Below, one piece after another: positions 1 to 8,604 of a stretch of 64,000 bases of DNA. The stretch is taken from NCBI GenBank assembly GCA_910576335.1, contig CAJTIU010000003.1, forward strand, positions 186,001-250,000. Direction: 5' to 3'. Each line of letters begins with the position of its first letter. The first letter of the stretch is position 1. The DNA is from Lachnospiraceae bacterium (lineage in GTDB: Bacteria > Bacillota > Clostridia > Lachnospirales > Lachnospiraceae). A program made the position numbers and the translations under genes. Below the pieces are notes generated by a model. It had not been told where the DNA came from and searched no databases. It saw only the letters and a program-made list of their open reading frames with translations.

Positions 1-2
1 AG

Positions 3-758
3 ACAGATCTCCGGATTCACCTGGGAGAGCTCCGAAATCCGGAGAAAGAGACAAAGTTTTTAAACTGCGGAGGCGATCTTAACATTCCTTACGGTGAAGT
101 ATTCACCACGCCGCGTCTTGGGGGCACGGCCGGGCGGCTTCATGTGGAGGAAATCTGCCTGAAGGGAATCTTTTACCATGGGCTTAAGATCGATTTTCAG
201 GATGGCCGTGTGACGGATGCGGACTGTCTTGAGGGAAAGAAGCATGTGACGGAGAACCTGCTGTATCCCCATGAGAATATAACGATGGGAGAATTTGCAG
301 TGGGCACAAATACCAGGGCGTATGCCCTTGCCGAAAAATATGGGATTGGCACGCGGATGCCGATTCTTCTCTATGAGAAGATGGGCCCGCACATTGCGAT
401 CGGGGACCCGTGCTTTGCAAGATCTGAGGAAGCGCCGATCTATAACATGTATGACCAGAAGGAGATGGTCTGCAGGGCGAACGAGGTGACGGAGATGGTC
501 TGCAGGGCGGACGAGGTGACAGAGATGGTCTGCAGGGTGAACGAGGCGGCGGAAAGAAGCTGCGAAAAGGAACGGGTCTATTATGAGAAGCATATTGACA
601 TTACCCTGCCCTACCATCAGGTGGAATATCTGCGGGGAATCCGTCCGGACGGCTCCATGCTGTATTTCATCCGAAAGGGAAGATTCGTGCTGGAAGGTAC
701 GGAAGGGCTAAACGAGGGATTTTCATGCTTTAAAGAAAGGAACGAAGAGAAACAATGA
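3..758 (+). CDS. M29 family aminopeptidase, C-terminal part (cut by window edge)
   Basis: The reading frame is open from base 3 and runs off the left edge, so the N-terminal half is missing; the first internal GTG (144) is not the true start. Visible M29 (thermophilic metallo-aminopeptidase) hallmarks are GEVFTTP, then ITMGEFAVGTNT and EKMGPHIAIGDP, which carry the Glu, His and Asp ligands of the two-metal site in this family. It should be a cytosolic enzyme removing N-terminal residues from peptides. Odd: between the GDP motif and the C-terminal YHQVEYL segment there is a three-copy 10-residue repeat. The stop overlaps the start of the next gene by 4 bases (ATGA), so the two are translationally coupled. 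Family call is firm; substrate is unknown. Confidence 0.88.
   Translation, partial: TDLRIHLGELRNPEKETKFLNCGGDLNIPYGEVFTTPRLGGTAGRLHVEEICLKGIFYHGLKIDFQDGRVTDADCLEGKKHVTENLLYPHENITMGEFAVGTNTRAYALAEKYGIGTRMPILLYEKMGPHIAIGDPCFARSEEAPIYNMYDQKEMVCRANEVTEMVCRADEVTEMVCRVNEAAERSCEKERVYYEKHIDITLPYHQVEYLRGIRPDGSMLYFIRKGRFVLEGTEGLNEGFSCFKERNEEKQ
462..551 (+). repeat. In-frame 30-bp tandem repeat, three copies, inside the M29 gene
   Basis: Three 30-bp units at 462-491, 492-521 and 522-551 encode EMVCRANEVT-like decapeptides. Copies differ at only a few bases. They keep the frame and lie in a loop near the C-terminus of the aminopeptidase, so this is a minisatellite-type expansion rather than a domain. 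Confidence 0.9.
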
Positions 759-1945
759 GAACACTTTACTTTGGAAAGTGGATGTATACGGCAGATGAAA
801 AGGGAACTGTGCTTAAAGACTTTGGGATGCTTGCAGAGGATGGCAGAATTGTGTGGATTAAGCCGCGCCAGGAAGCAGAGGAAGAGACGGCAGATAAGGT
901 GGTAACACTAGGAGAATCTTACGTGGCTCCTGGTTTTATTGACAGCCATGTGCATCTGGTTCCTGACGGGGGATGGAATGAGGAGACTCCCAATGAGGAG
1001 AGGAAGAACGCCGCGCTGGTCTGCGAAGGTGTATCGAATGCCAGAGAGCTTCTAAAGGCAGGGGTCGTGGCATGCCGTGACCTGGGGTCCTATAAGGGAT
1101 ATGCGCTTGGTATCCGGGATGCAGTAAAGAAAGGTCTTCTTGAAGGGCCGGAGATTATGGCATGCGGTCGTGCGGTATGTGCCAGGGGCGGCCATGGCTA
1201 TGAGATCGGCTATGAGGTAAACGGAGCAAACGAGATGAGAGGCGCTGTCAGGCAGGTTGTAAAGGACGGCGCTGACGTGGTGAAGATCATGGCTTCCGGG
1301 GGAGTGAATTCCCCAGGGCCGGAGCCTGGACCCTGTGAGCTTACGAAAGAGGAGATCTGGTGTGCGGTAGAGACAGCACATGCGTGGGGAAGAAAGGCCG
1401 GTGTGCATGCCCACGGGAATACGGCAATCCGCCGCTGTGTGGAGGCGGGTGTGGATTCTGTGGAGCACGGTGTATTCATGACAGAGGATATTATGGATAT
1501 GATGGCAGAAATGGGGACATTTCTTGTGCCTACCCTGTGTGCGCCCTACTATGCGGTGACAGAGGGCCTTAAGAGGGAGCCGGATAATCCGGACCATGCA
1601 AAGAGCCGGGAGGTTCTAAAAAGGCACAGGGATGTTCTGAAGCGCTGTGCCGAAAAGGGAGTAAAGATCGCCATGGGAACTGACGCGGGCTGTCCCTTTA
1701 ATCCCTTCCGTGAGGCAGCCTATGAGATGGTGCTGATGGTAGAGGCAGGGCTTACGCCCGGGCAGGCCCTTGACGCGGCCACAAGGGGCGGAGCCGGACT
1801 TTTAGGCCTTGACAGTCTCGGAAGCCTGGAAGCCGGGAAGGCGGCAAGCTTCGTCTGCCTTTCAGGGAATCCACTTGAAGAGATTGAGCAGGTCCGCAAT
1901 GTAGAGGCGGTTTACCTGAATGGAAAAAAGGTAAATCTTGAGTAA
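755..1945 (+). CDS. Amidohydrolase (imidazolonepropionase/prolidase-like, COG1228)
   Basis: A 396-residue metal-dependent hydrolase of the amidohydrolase superfamily. Seen: the DSHVHL metal motif (H65, H67), the Lys predicted to be carboxylated and bridge the metals in DVVKIMASGG (K177), HAHGN and SVEHG histidines, and the catalytic Asp in MGTDAG (D310). The C-terminal GSLEAGKAASFVCL strand is the usual closing beta-sandwich. Members often hydrolyse Xaa-Pro dipeptides or cyclic amides; the exact substrate cannot be read. The start overlaps the stop of the upstream aminopeptidase and the next gene follows after 16 bases, so it sits inside a peptide-catabolism-like operon. Confidence 0.87.
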   Translation: MRTLYFGKWMYTADEKGTVLKDFGMLAEDGRIVWIKPRQEAEEETADKVVTLGESYVAPGFIDSHVHLVPDGGWNEETPNEERKNAALVCEGVSNARELLKAGVVACRDLGSYKGYALGIRDAVKKGLLEGPEIMACGRAVCARGGHGYEIGYEVNGANEMRGAVRQVVKDGADVVKIMASGGVNSPGPEPGPCELTKEEIWCAVETAHAWGRKAGVHAHGNTAIRRCVEAGVDSVEHGVFMTEDIMDMMAEMGTFLVPTLCAPYYAVTEGLKREPDNPDHAKSREVLKRHRDVLKRCAEKGVKIAMGTDAGCPFNPFREAAYEMVLMVEAGLTPGQALDAATRGGAGLLGLDSLGSLEAGKAASFVCLSGNPLEEIEQVRNVEAVYLNGKKVNLE

Positions 1946-1961
1946 AAAAGGGGGATAAGAG

Positions 1962-3143
1962 ATGGCAGAGTTTTCATTTTACCAGCCTGTGAGGATGGAG
2001 TTTGGAGCCGGTAAGCTGGAGAGTGCCGGAAAGATCACTTCCTCCTTCGGGGACAGCTGTCTTCTGGTTACAACAACGAACTCGGAGGACGTACTGCGTC
2101 CGCTGTATGACCGGGTGAAGGGAATCCTTGAGAAGGCGGGAGTGAGGTATATACATTTTGACGAGGTGGTGCCGAATCCGGACGTCAGGGGGATTGAGAA
2201 GGCAATTGGTATTGTAAAAAGGGAGAGGCTTCAGGTCATACTGGCCGTGGGAGGCGGAAGTTCCATAGATACGGCAAAGGCAGTCTCTCTGTTTTGGGAG
2301 TCAGAAGGTATTGACTGGAAAAAAGTGATTTCCGAGTATTCAAGTCCCACAGAGGTCTATGGACTCCCGGGAAGCAGTGTTCTTCCTGTTATTGCGGCGC
2401 CGACCACAGCAGGGACTGGCAGCGAGATGACCCAGGCAATGATTGTCTCGGATCATGAGAAGAATATGAAGGAATGTGTGTATCACCAGGCAGTCTTTCC
2501 GAAGGTGGCGATTATTGACCCAGAGCTTACCAGGACGCTTCCGCCGTATCCGACGGCAGTGACGGGATTTGATGCATTTACCCATTCCTTTGAAAGCTAT
2601 ATGAGGGAGCTTGCGTCCCCATATACGTCTCTGCTCGGGACGGAAGCCATGAAGATCATCATTGAGGTATTGCCGAAGCTTCTAAGGGAGACGTCCAACA
2701 TGGCGTACAGGGAGGAAATGTCAAGGGCAGCCGCATTTTCAGGGATTTCCCTAAGCAATGCGTCTGCGTCCATCCCCCATCCTTTAAGTGAAGTGATCGG
2801 GGGAGTGGTTCCTGGAATCGCCCACGGGCAGTGTCTGGCGTGTCTTTATCCTGCCTATGTGCGCTATCAGGTTACACAGGAGCCGGAGAAATGTGCCAGG
2901 GTCGCCAGGCTTTTTGACAGCTCCCTTATGGATGTATCTGACGGCGAGGCGGCATTGGCGCTTCCGGGGCAGATTGAGGAATTCTTAAAGAAAACCGGAC
3001 TTTTCCATACACTTTCCGAACTCGGGGTTACCAGGGAGGAATTTGGTGAGATGAAGAAAAATCCTGTGCTTCAGTTCCTGCCCTTTGCATCGCCTGAAAT
3101 TCTTTCTGGTATTTTGGATGAGAGCTATGGGGGGAGACTATGA
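1962..3143 (+). CDS. Iron-containing alcohol dehydrogenase family protein
   Basis: A 393-residue group III (Fe-dependent) alcohol dehydrogenase. Seen: the NAD-binding GGGSSIDTAKA segment, TTAGTGSEMT, and the metal ligands in DAFTHSFESY, HPLSE and GIAHGQCLA. It would interconvert an aldehyde or ketone and an alcohol with NAD(P)H in the cytosol. It has its own GGGGGATAAG-type ribosome site 16 bases after the amidohydrolase and its stop overlaps the next ATG (ATGA), so it is part of the same transcript. Why an alcohol dehydrogenase is embedded among peptidases and amidohydrolases is not clear. Confidence 0.9.
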   Translation: MAEFSFYQPVRMEFGAGKLESAGKITSSFGDSCLLVTTTNSEDVLRPLYDRVKGILEKAGVRYIHFDEVVPNPDVRGIEKAIGIVKRERLQVILAVGGGSSIDTAKAVSLFWESEGIDWKKVISEYSSPTEVYGLPGSSVLPVIAAPTTAGTGSEMTQAMIVSDHEKNMKECVYHQAVFPKVAIIDPELTRTLPPYPTAVTGFDAFTHSFESYMRELASPYTSLLGTEAMKIIIEVLPKLLRETSNMAYREEMSRAAAFSGISLSNASASIPHPLSEVIGGVVPGIAHGQCLACLYPAYVRYQVTQEPEKCARVARLFDSSLMDVSDGEAALALPGQIEEFLKKTGLFHTLSELGVTREEFGEMKKNPVLQFLPFASPEILSGILDESYGGRL

Positions 3144-4831
3144 TCAGATTTCAGGACATTCCTTTCACACGGCTTGATATGGGGCGGTACCGGAGGCATT
3201 TTGAAGAAGAACTTGAACGTCTTAAGGGAGCCGGCAGCTTTGAGGAGGCTTATGACGCACTCCTTGATCTTGATACGCTGATGGTGAAATATCAGACCAT
3301 GGCAGGAATCTGCGAGATTCGCAGTACAATGGATGTTACAGACGTATTTTATAAGGAAGAGAGTCAGCGCTGCGATCAGATCCGGCCAGAGTACGAGGCG
3401 CTCTTAAGCAGCCTGCAGCAGGCGCTCCTTAAGAGCCCTTACCGGAAGAAGATAGAGGATTATACAGGCAGTGAATTCTTTTTACGGGCAGAGAAAAGGA
3501 TCAGATGTTTCTCCGAAGATATTTTAGAGGAGCGGAGACTGGAAAATCGCCTGTCCGCCAGGTATTCGGAACTTACCGCAACACTTAAGGGAAGGACCGG
3601 GGAGGAAGAGGTTCCCCTTCTGGCCCTGAATGAGAAGATGGAGAGTGGGGATCGCAATGTACGCGCCCGGTATCACAGAATCTGGGAAGAAGCCTGGGAA
3701 GGGGCGGCAGAAGAGCTGGATGAGCTTTATGACAGGCTTGTAAAGGTGAGGGCAAAGATCGCAGAAAAGCTGGGGATGGAAAGCTATACGGAGGCCGGAT
3801 ACTGTAGTATGGGCCGTACGTGCTATACCAGGGAGCAGGTGGCGGATTTCCGGGAGGCGGTAAAGCATGAGCTTGTGCCGGTGGTGGAGCGCTTATTTGC
3901 GGAGCAGAAAGAACGGCTCGGGGCGCAGGTTCTGTATCATTATGATGAAAACTTTAATTTTCCTGGGGAGAAGTTTGTTCTTCCCTCAGACGCCATAGAA
4001 GCCTTCCGGCACATCTTCGGAAAGATGTCAAAGGAGACGGCTGTTTACTTTGATGAGCTTACGGCGGGGGAATACTATGACCTTAAGATGCGCCCCGGGA
4101 AGATTAACGGAGCCTACTCGAATCTTGTGGGAAGGTATCATATGCCCTTTATCTTCGAGACTTATGATGCAACGCCGAAGGCGTTCAGTACCTTTGCACA
4201 CGAGGCAGGACACGGCTTCCACTCCTGGCTTAAGAGGAGCGAGCCCTTTAGTTTTATGGAGGACTGCAGCGCGGAGCTTGCAGAGACCCACTCCATGAGC
4301 ATGGAATTTCTTATATGGCCTTATCTTGATACTGTTATGCCGCCAGGACAGATTGAGAAGTACAAGTACCAACAGCTGAAAAATGCGTTATCTTTTATTA
4401 CTTACGGATGTGCTGTGGATGAGTTTCAGGAAACGGTCTATGACAGGCCTGCCATGACGCCTTCGGACAGGCTGGATCTCTGGAAACGCCTTGAAAGGGA
4501 ATATATGCCCTTCAGGAGCTATGAGAACCAGAGCTTTTTAAGCGAGGGACGTTTCTGGCAGAAGCAGACCCATATCTATAAATGGCCTTTCTACTATATT
4601 GACTATGTGCTCGCCCAGGTCTGTGCGCTGCAGGTGCATTTTCTGAATGAAGAAAACCATGAGGAGGGTATGCGCTGCTATATGGAGATTCTGCGCTTAA
4701 GCGGAAGGTACGGGTTTACAGATACGCTGCATATGGCAGGACTTGCCTCTCCCTTTGAGAAGGAGACTATCCGCACGCTTACGCAGAAGGCGCTCTCTGC
4801 ACTTGGGGAGCTTGCCGTACCGCATCTCTGA
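3140..4831 (+). CDS. M3 family oligoendopeptidase (PepF-like)
   Basis: A 563-residue zinc peptidase of the M3/thimet oligopeptidase family. The HEAGH zinc motif is at about residues 354-358 and the third ligand lies in SAELAETHSMSMEF about 25 residues on; the C-terminal SEGRFWQKQTHIYKWPFYYIDY block is typical of the M3B clade. It cleaves short intracellular peptides. It overlaps the alcohol dehydrogenase by 4 bases. It ends before a perfect 34-bp palindrome (4863-4896), which may end or attenuate the transcript before the second amidohydrolase. Confidence 0.92.
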   Translation: MIRFQDIPFTRLDMGRYRRHFEEELERLKGAGSFEEAYDALLDLDTLMVKYQTMAGICEIRSTMDVTDVFYKEESQRCDQIRPEYEALLSSLQQALLKSPYRKKIEDYTGSEFFLRAEKRIRCFSEDILEERRLENRLSARYSELTATLKGRTGEEEVPLLALNEKMESGDRNVRARYHRIWEEAWEGAAEELDELYDRLVKVRAKIAEKLGMESYTEAGYCSMGRTCYTREQVADFREAVKHELVPVVERLFAEQKERLGAQVLYHYDENFNFPGEKFVLPSDAIEAFRHIFGKMSKETAVYFDELTAGEYYDLKMRPGKINGAYSNLVGRYHMPFIFETYDATPKAFSTFAHEAGHGFHSWLKRSEPFSFMEDCSAELAETHSMSMEFLIWPYLDTVMPPGQIEKYKYQQLKNALSFITYGCAVDEFQETVYDRPAMTPSDRLDLWKRLEREYMPFRSYENQSFLSEGRFWQKQTHIYKWPFYYIDYVLAQVCALQVHFLNEENHEEGMRCYMEILRLSGRYGFTDTLHMAGLASPFEKETIRTLTQKALSALGELAVPHL

Positions 4832-4862
4832 ACCGTAAAAATACCTTGGGACGCGTAAAACA

Positions 4863-4896
4863 CCAGAAGCGTCAAAATACCTTTTGACGCTTCTGG
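4863..4896. repeat. Family 2 palindrome (GCGTCAAAA / TTTTGACGC), perfect copy
   Basis: Perfect inverted repeat with 15-bp arms (4863-4877 and 4882-4896) around TACC, between the M3 peptidase and the second amidohydrolase. The arms contain AGAAGCGTCAAAA. The same core recurs at 56648, 58024, 62745 and, diverged, near 12460 and 24417. There is no T-run, so it is not a textbook terminator. Confidence 0.85.
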
Positions 4897-4917
4897 CATA
4901 ACATGAGGAGGTTGCAG

Positions 4918-6081
4918 ATGATTTACATAAAAAATGGCAGGACAGCCACCATGGGAGCAGACGGCGTGGTCGAAAACGGAGGAGTTCTGATTGAGGGCGG
5001 AAAAATAAAAGAAGCAGGGAGAGTGGTAAATATCCCGGAAGACTGCGAGGTAATTGATGTGCGGGGAAGCTTTATTATGCCGGGGATTATTGACGCCCAC
5101 ACCCATATCGGAGTCTTCGGCTCTGGCATCGGGGAGGCCGGCGTGGATGGAAATGAAGAGAACGATCCAATAACGCCGCAGATGCGTGCGCTGGATGGAA
5201 TCTATCCCATGGATGCAGAATTCGCCAGGGCATACAGGGCAGGAGTGACCTGTACTGCCACAGGACCTGGAAGTGGCAACCCCATCGGAGGGCAGTTTCT
5301 TGCAATGAAGACAAAGGGGCGCACCATGGAGGAGATGGTCATAAAGGAGCCTCTGGCAATGAAGATGGCTTTTGGGGAGAACCCCAAAAACGTCCATGGA
5401 AAAAGCCGTACCCCCGCCACCCGTATGGGAGTCGCCGCCCTGATCCGCGAGACACTCTACCAGGCAAAGGAATATGGGGAAAAGAAGGAACGCGCAGGAG
5501 AGAACCCAGACAAAAGGCCGCCCTTTGACATGAAGCTTGAAGCGCTGCTCCCTGTAATAAAAGGTGAACTTCTAGTAAAGGCTCACGCCCACAGGGCAGA
5601 TGACATCATGACAGCCATCCGTATTGCGGAGGAATTTGGCCTTAAGATGACCATTGAGCACGGGACAGAGGGGCACCTGATCGCAGAGGAACTGGCGGAA
5701 AAAGGATATGGCGTTATCCTTGGCCCCTATACTGGCTTTCCCCATAAAAATGAAGTGATAAAGCAGGATGAGAGCGCTGCCGGTATTCTGGAGAAGGCCG
5801 GTGTAAAGACGGCAATTATGACAGATCTTCCGGGTATGCACGAAGAAAACCTGGTCGTCTGCGCCGGAATCTGCCACCGGAAGGGGATGTCAGAGGAAGG
5901 AGCCTTGAAGGCAGTCACCATCCATGCGGCAGAGCTTTTGGGATTATCAGAACGAATTGGCTCCCTGGAGCCTGGAAAAGATGCGGACATCGCCGTATTT
6001 GACAAAAATCCAGTCACCAGCCTAGATGCAAAGTGCATTCTGACTGTGATTAACGGGAAAATCGTATATAGGAGTATATAG
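4918..6081 (+). CDS. Amidohydrolase, second paralogous-fold enzyme
   Basis: A 387-residue amidohydrolase superfamily protein. The start is the ATG at 4918 because AGGAGG at 4906-4911 lies six bases upstream; an earlier in-frame ATG at 4903 precedes that site and would add only MRRLQ. Seen: GIIDAHTHIG (metal HxH), VKAHAHRADD, TIEHGTEGH and IMTDLPG (Asp), then GLSERIGSLEPGKDAD and a terminal IVYRSI strand. It differs from the 755-1945 enzyme in having NPIGGQF and KAHAHR segments, so the two probably have different substrates. The RPE-like gene follows after 34 bases. Confidence 0.87.
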   Translation: MIYIKNGRTATMGADGVVENGGVLIEGGKIKEAGRVVNIPEDCEVIDVRGSFIMPGIIDAHTHIGVFGSGIGEAGVDGNEENDPITPQMRALDGIYPMDAEFARAYRAGVTCTATGPGSGNPIGGQFLAMKTKGRTMEEMVIKEPLAMKMAFGENPKNVHGKSRTPATRMGVAALIRETLYQAKEYGEKKERAGENPDKRPPFDMKLEALLPVIKGELLVKAHAHRADDIMTAIRIAEEFGLKMTIEHGTEGHLIAEELAEKGYGVILGPYTGFPHKNEVIKQDESAAGILEKAGVKTAIMTDLPGMHEENLVVCAGICHRKGMSEEGALKAVTIHAAELLGLSERIGSLEPGKDADIAVFDKNPVTSLDAKCILTVINGKIVYRSI

Positions 6082-6115
6082 AAAATGATAGAGTAAATGA
6101 CATTGGAGGTATATT

Positions 6116-6829
6116 ATGAAACATATTAAAATTGCAGCAGGGCTTGCACATGTAAGCTATGCCAGAATCGCAGACCGTGTATTAGAAGCTATTGACGGAG
6201 GCGTGGATTATATCCACTCAGACGCAGCAGATATGTATGACCTGAAGAACATGCAGCTCATGGGAGGCCCCCAGATTATTTCTGGACTCCGTGAGGTAAC
6301 AGACCTTCCCATTGAGTGCCATATCTACACCATTGAATGCGACCGTCTCTTCGTAGAGAAACTGGCAGCAGCAGGCTGCTCCATGCTGATCGTGCCTGCA
6401 GAGCACTTTATTGGCGCTCCCCTTGCATATCTCATTAACTACTGCCGCGAGTTCGGAATGAAGATCGGCCTGACACTTGGATGCTATACACCTCTTTGCT
6501 TCGTGGATGAGTCCATCAATGACATCGACCGGCTCCATATCGTAACCCACGGCGTAGATGATACGGACGGCCAGGATAACTGGGGATGGAGAAAATCTGC
6601 CATAGACCTGGTGCAGAGGGCAAGAAAGCTCATTGACGAGAAAAACCCCCGCTGCGAGCTTGCAATCGACGGAGGCCTGCGCCATGACAACATGGAACCG
6701 CTGGTTGCCTGCAATCCAGATGTAATCATTCTCTCATCCGCTGTGTTCAAGGATCCGGACGGAATCAGCAGCGCGGTGAAAAAATGCAGAAAAGCAATTG
6801 ACGCAGCGGCAGAAAAATATAGTCTGTAA
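6116..6829 (+). CDS. Ribulose-phosphate 3-epimerase family protein
   Basis: A 237-residue TIM-barrel protein. It keeps the RPE metal pattern: YIHSDAADM (His and Asp), IECHIY (His) and AIDGGL (Asp). It lacks the canonical HxDxMDG and HLM wording of housekeeping Rpe (here HSDAADM and HIYTIE), so it is likely a sugar- or ketose-phosphate epimerase with another substrate. An AGGT ribosome site precedes the start. It is the last gene of the left-hand cluster; a 221-base gap then separates it from a convergent gene pair. Confidence 0.8.
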   Translation: MKHIKIAAGLAHVSYARIADRVLEAIDGGVDYIHSDAADMYDLKNMQLMGGPQIISGLREVTDLPIECHIYTIECDRLFVEKLAAAGCSMLIVPAEHFIGAPLAYLINYCREFGMKIGLTLGCYTPLCFVDESINDIDRLHIVTHGVDDTDGQDNWGWRKSAIDLVQRARKLIDEKNPRCELAIDGGLRHDNMEPLVACNPDVIILSSAVFKDPDGISSAVKKCRKAIDAAAEKYSL

Positions 6830-7050
6830 TGTGGTTGAGACAACAAAACCACTTGCAACCTGCCTTTGGCATCAGACATCTACTGGCAGAGGCAGGATAA
6901 GGATTAGGCAAACCGGAGCCTTTAAAAGGAAATTTGTCCGGATGGTGGAGCAGAAGAATTGATGAATGTAATCGGATTGTTTATAAAATAGAAAATAAGA
7001 TGAATTGGGGACGGGGTATTTTTAAAAATACCCCGTCCCCAACTACAATT
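6830..7050. other. Convergent intergenic gap with one family 1 palindrome
   Basis: No gene is convincing here. A weak inverted repeat (GTGGTT...AACCAC near 6832-6853) follows the epimerase stop without a good T-run. The family 1 palindrome at 7005-7042 is just beyond the 3' end of the minus-strand DMT gene. Open frames in this gap are read through the palindrome and look spurious. Confidence 0.6.
7005..7042. repeat. Family 1 palindrome (GGGGACGGGGTATTTTT), copy 1
   Basis: Perfect 19+19 bp inverted repeat with no loop, reading TTGGGGACGGGG on both strands, between convergent genes. Eight copies exist in the window. A+T centre and G+C arms could act as a bidirectional terminator, but the T-run is in the centre rather than after the stem. 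Confidence 0.9.
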
Positions 7051-7950
7051 TCAAGAATTTACAATCAATATTCCAATGCTTACAAGAACCAGTGCTGCGA
7101 GATTCTGTATGGTCCATACATTTTCATGGAGAAAGAGCGCGGACAGCGCCACACCGAATACCGGGATGCTGAAGCCGAAAATTGCAACGGTTCCCACTGG
7201 ATTATATTTTACGAGTTCTGCCCATATGGTAAACGCGACGGTTGACAGAAGTGCCATATAGAGGAAGAGTATGGTGGACTTTACTGTGAATCCATGGACG
7301 CTTCCTCCTGCCGCAAGACCGATGGCGATCAGAACTGCGCCGCCAGACAGGAGCTGGTAAGCGGTGATGGTTGCCGGGGTCTCTCTGCCGGAAATCATCT
7401 TAAGGGTTACGGAGCTTGTACCGTAGGCGAAAGCGCACAAAAGGACAAGCCCTTCTCCGAGGAGGCTGAAGCCGCTTCCCCATGCTCCGGGGGCCAGGTT
7501 AATGACAATCACTCCTGCGAAACCGATCAGGCATCCCAATGCCTTTTTCCATGTAATCCGCTCTGATTTTAGAAGGAAATGTGCCACAAGAATTGTAAAA
7601 AAAGCATTTGATGCGTTAATTACAGAGCCCTTTGCCCCTGTGGTATGGGCGAGACCTATGTAAAAACATACATACTGGACAGTCGTCTGCAAAAGACCCT
7701 GTCCAAAAACATAGGGGATGGAGGCTCTCTTCATGGTAATTATCCGTCTTTCCAGTACACAGGACAAAAGGAAGGTGAATACGCCTGCCATAAAAAAGCG
7801 GTATCCGGCGAACAGTACCTGACTTCCCGCGCCCTCAATATGGAACCATTCATAACCGGTCTTTACACAAGGAAATGCGCTGCCCCATAAGGCGCAGCAC
7901 ACAAGTGCCAGTATGCATCTGACTTTCGTATTCTTATAAAATTCTTCCAT
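7051..7950 (-). CDS. DMT superfamily (EamA) transporter
   Basis: A 299-residue integral membrane protein with about ten predicted hydrophobic helices in two EamA repeats. Seen: N-terminal [14 protein letters not shown] (the usual first-helix WGS/P signature) and second-repeat [19 protein letters not shown]; the last helices end [11 protein letters not shown]. It exports or exchanges an unidentified metabolite. Its ATG overlaps the stop of the upstream cyclophilin gene by one base (TAATG), so the two are translationally coupled. Confidence 0.88.
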   Translation of the reverse strand: MEEFYKNTKVRCILALVCCALWGSAFPCVKTGYEWFHIEGAGSQVLFAGYRFFMAGVFTFLLSCVLERRIITMKRASIPYVFGQGLLQTTVQYVCFYIGLAHTTGAKGSVINASNAFFTILVAHFLLKSERITWKKALGCLIGFAGVIVINLAPGAWGSGFSLLGEGLVLLCAFAYGTSSVTLKMISGRETPATITAYQLLSGGAVLIAIGLAAGGSVHGFTVKSTILFLYMALLSTVAFTIWAELVKYNPVGTVAIFGFSIPVFGVALSALFLHENVWTIQNLAALVLVSIGILIVNS

Positions 7951-8468
7951 TATTCTTTCTCCGGCTCCGGATAGTCTGTCCCCATGGTGTCAACCGTAAC
8001 ATGCTTCATCCGCTGATCCTCAAGAGGTCTGTCATTGTAATCTGTGTCAGTCCCGGCGATCTTATTTACCACATCCATCCCCTCGGTGATCTTGCCAAAT
8101 GCCGCATAAGCACCATCAAGATGGGGGGAGTTCTTATGCATAATAAAGAACTGGGAACCCGCCGAATCCGGATGCATAGCTCTCGCCATGGACAGCACGC
8201 CCTCCGTATGCTTCAGGTCATTCTTCACGCCATTCTGAGAAAATTCCCCCCTAATATTGTAGCCAGGGCCGCCCATACCCGTTCCGTCAGGACATCCGCC
8301 CTGAATCATGAAGCCCTTGATTACGCGGTGGAAGATCAATCCATCATAATAACCCTGCTTCACCAGGGAAATAAAATTGTTCACCGTGTTCGGAGCAATC
8401 TCGGGGTAAAGCTCCGCTTTCATAATATCACCGTTTTCCATCTCAAACGTAACAACTGGATTAGACAT
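7950..8468 (-). CDS. Peptidyl-prolyl cis-trans isomerase, cyclophilin type
   Basis: A 172-residue cyclophilin when started at the ATG at 8468 (MSNPVV), which has GAGGA about ten bases upstream; the ATG at 8477 lies right against that site. Seen: FHRVIKGFMIQGG (catalytic Arg), AGSQFFIMH and LDGAYAAFGKI, which are the active-site blocks. No signal peptide, so it is cytosolic. It speeds prolyl bond isomerisation during folding. A good sigma-A promoter (8517-8545) lies upstream and the DMT gene is co-transcribed downstream. Confidence 0.94.
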   Translation of the reverse strand: MSNPVVTFEMENGDIMKAELYPEIAPNTVNNFISLVKQGYYDGLIFHRVIKGFMIQGGCPDGTGMGGPGYNIRGEFSQNGVKNDLKHTEGVLSMARAMHPDSAGSQFFIMHKNSPHLDGAYAAFGKITEGMDVVNKIAGTDTDYNDRPLEDQRMKHVTVDTMGTDYPEPEKE

Positions 8469-8516
8469 AGTATACATTCCTCACTTTTATAAATTTTTAT
8501 TTCTCATACATGATAT

Positions 8517-8545
8517 ATTGTAACGGATATCCGGGGATTTTTCAA
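8517..8545 (-). promoter_or_regulatory. Sigma-A promoter of the cyclophilin-DMT operon
   Basis: On the minus strand TTGAAA (8540-8545) and TACAAT (8517-8522) are separated by exactly 17 bases. The -35 box abuts the edge of the family 1 repeat at 8546, so the element inserted right upstream of, but did not destroy, the promoter. Confidence 0.75.
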
Positions 8546-8604
8546 TTGGGGACGGGTCATTTTTAATCTGGGACGGGGTATTTTTAAAAATACCCCGTCC
8601 CCAA
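8546..8604. repeat. Family 1 palindrome, compound form, copy 2
   Basis: A 5' half unit (TTGGGGACGGGTCATTTTT) precedes a full palindrome GGGACGGGGTATTTTT / AAAAATACCCCGTCCC. The same compound layout recurs at 50632 and 54735. The right end is inside the coding sequence of the minus-strand gene at 8584, providing its last residues and stop. Confidence 0.88.

Noticed and set aside
1052-1597. Long minus-strand open frames opposite the amidohydrolase and other genes
   Set aside because: They lack ribosome sites and family motifs, and lie opposite strong coding sequence; they are codon-bias shadows.
4678-5397. 239-codon minus-strand frame across the M3 peptidase/amidohydrolase junction
   Set aside because: It runs through two well-supported plus-strand genes and the family 2 palindrome, with no recognisable protein features.
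6934-7245. Plus-strand frame of 103 codons starting near 6934
   Set aside because: It is read through the family 1 palindrome into the antisense of the DMT gene and has no ribosome site.
8545-8604. Family 1 palindromes as ordinary Rho-independent terminators
   Set aside because: The T-run is in the centre of a loopless palindrome, one copy lies between divergent genes (10757) and three lie inside coding sequence; a terminator effect is possible but not their defining feature.
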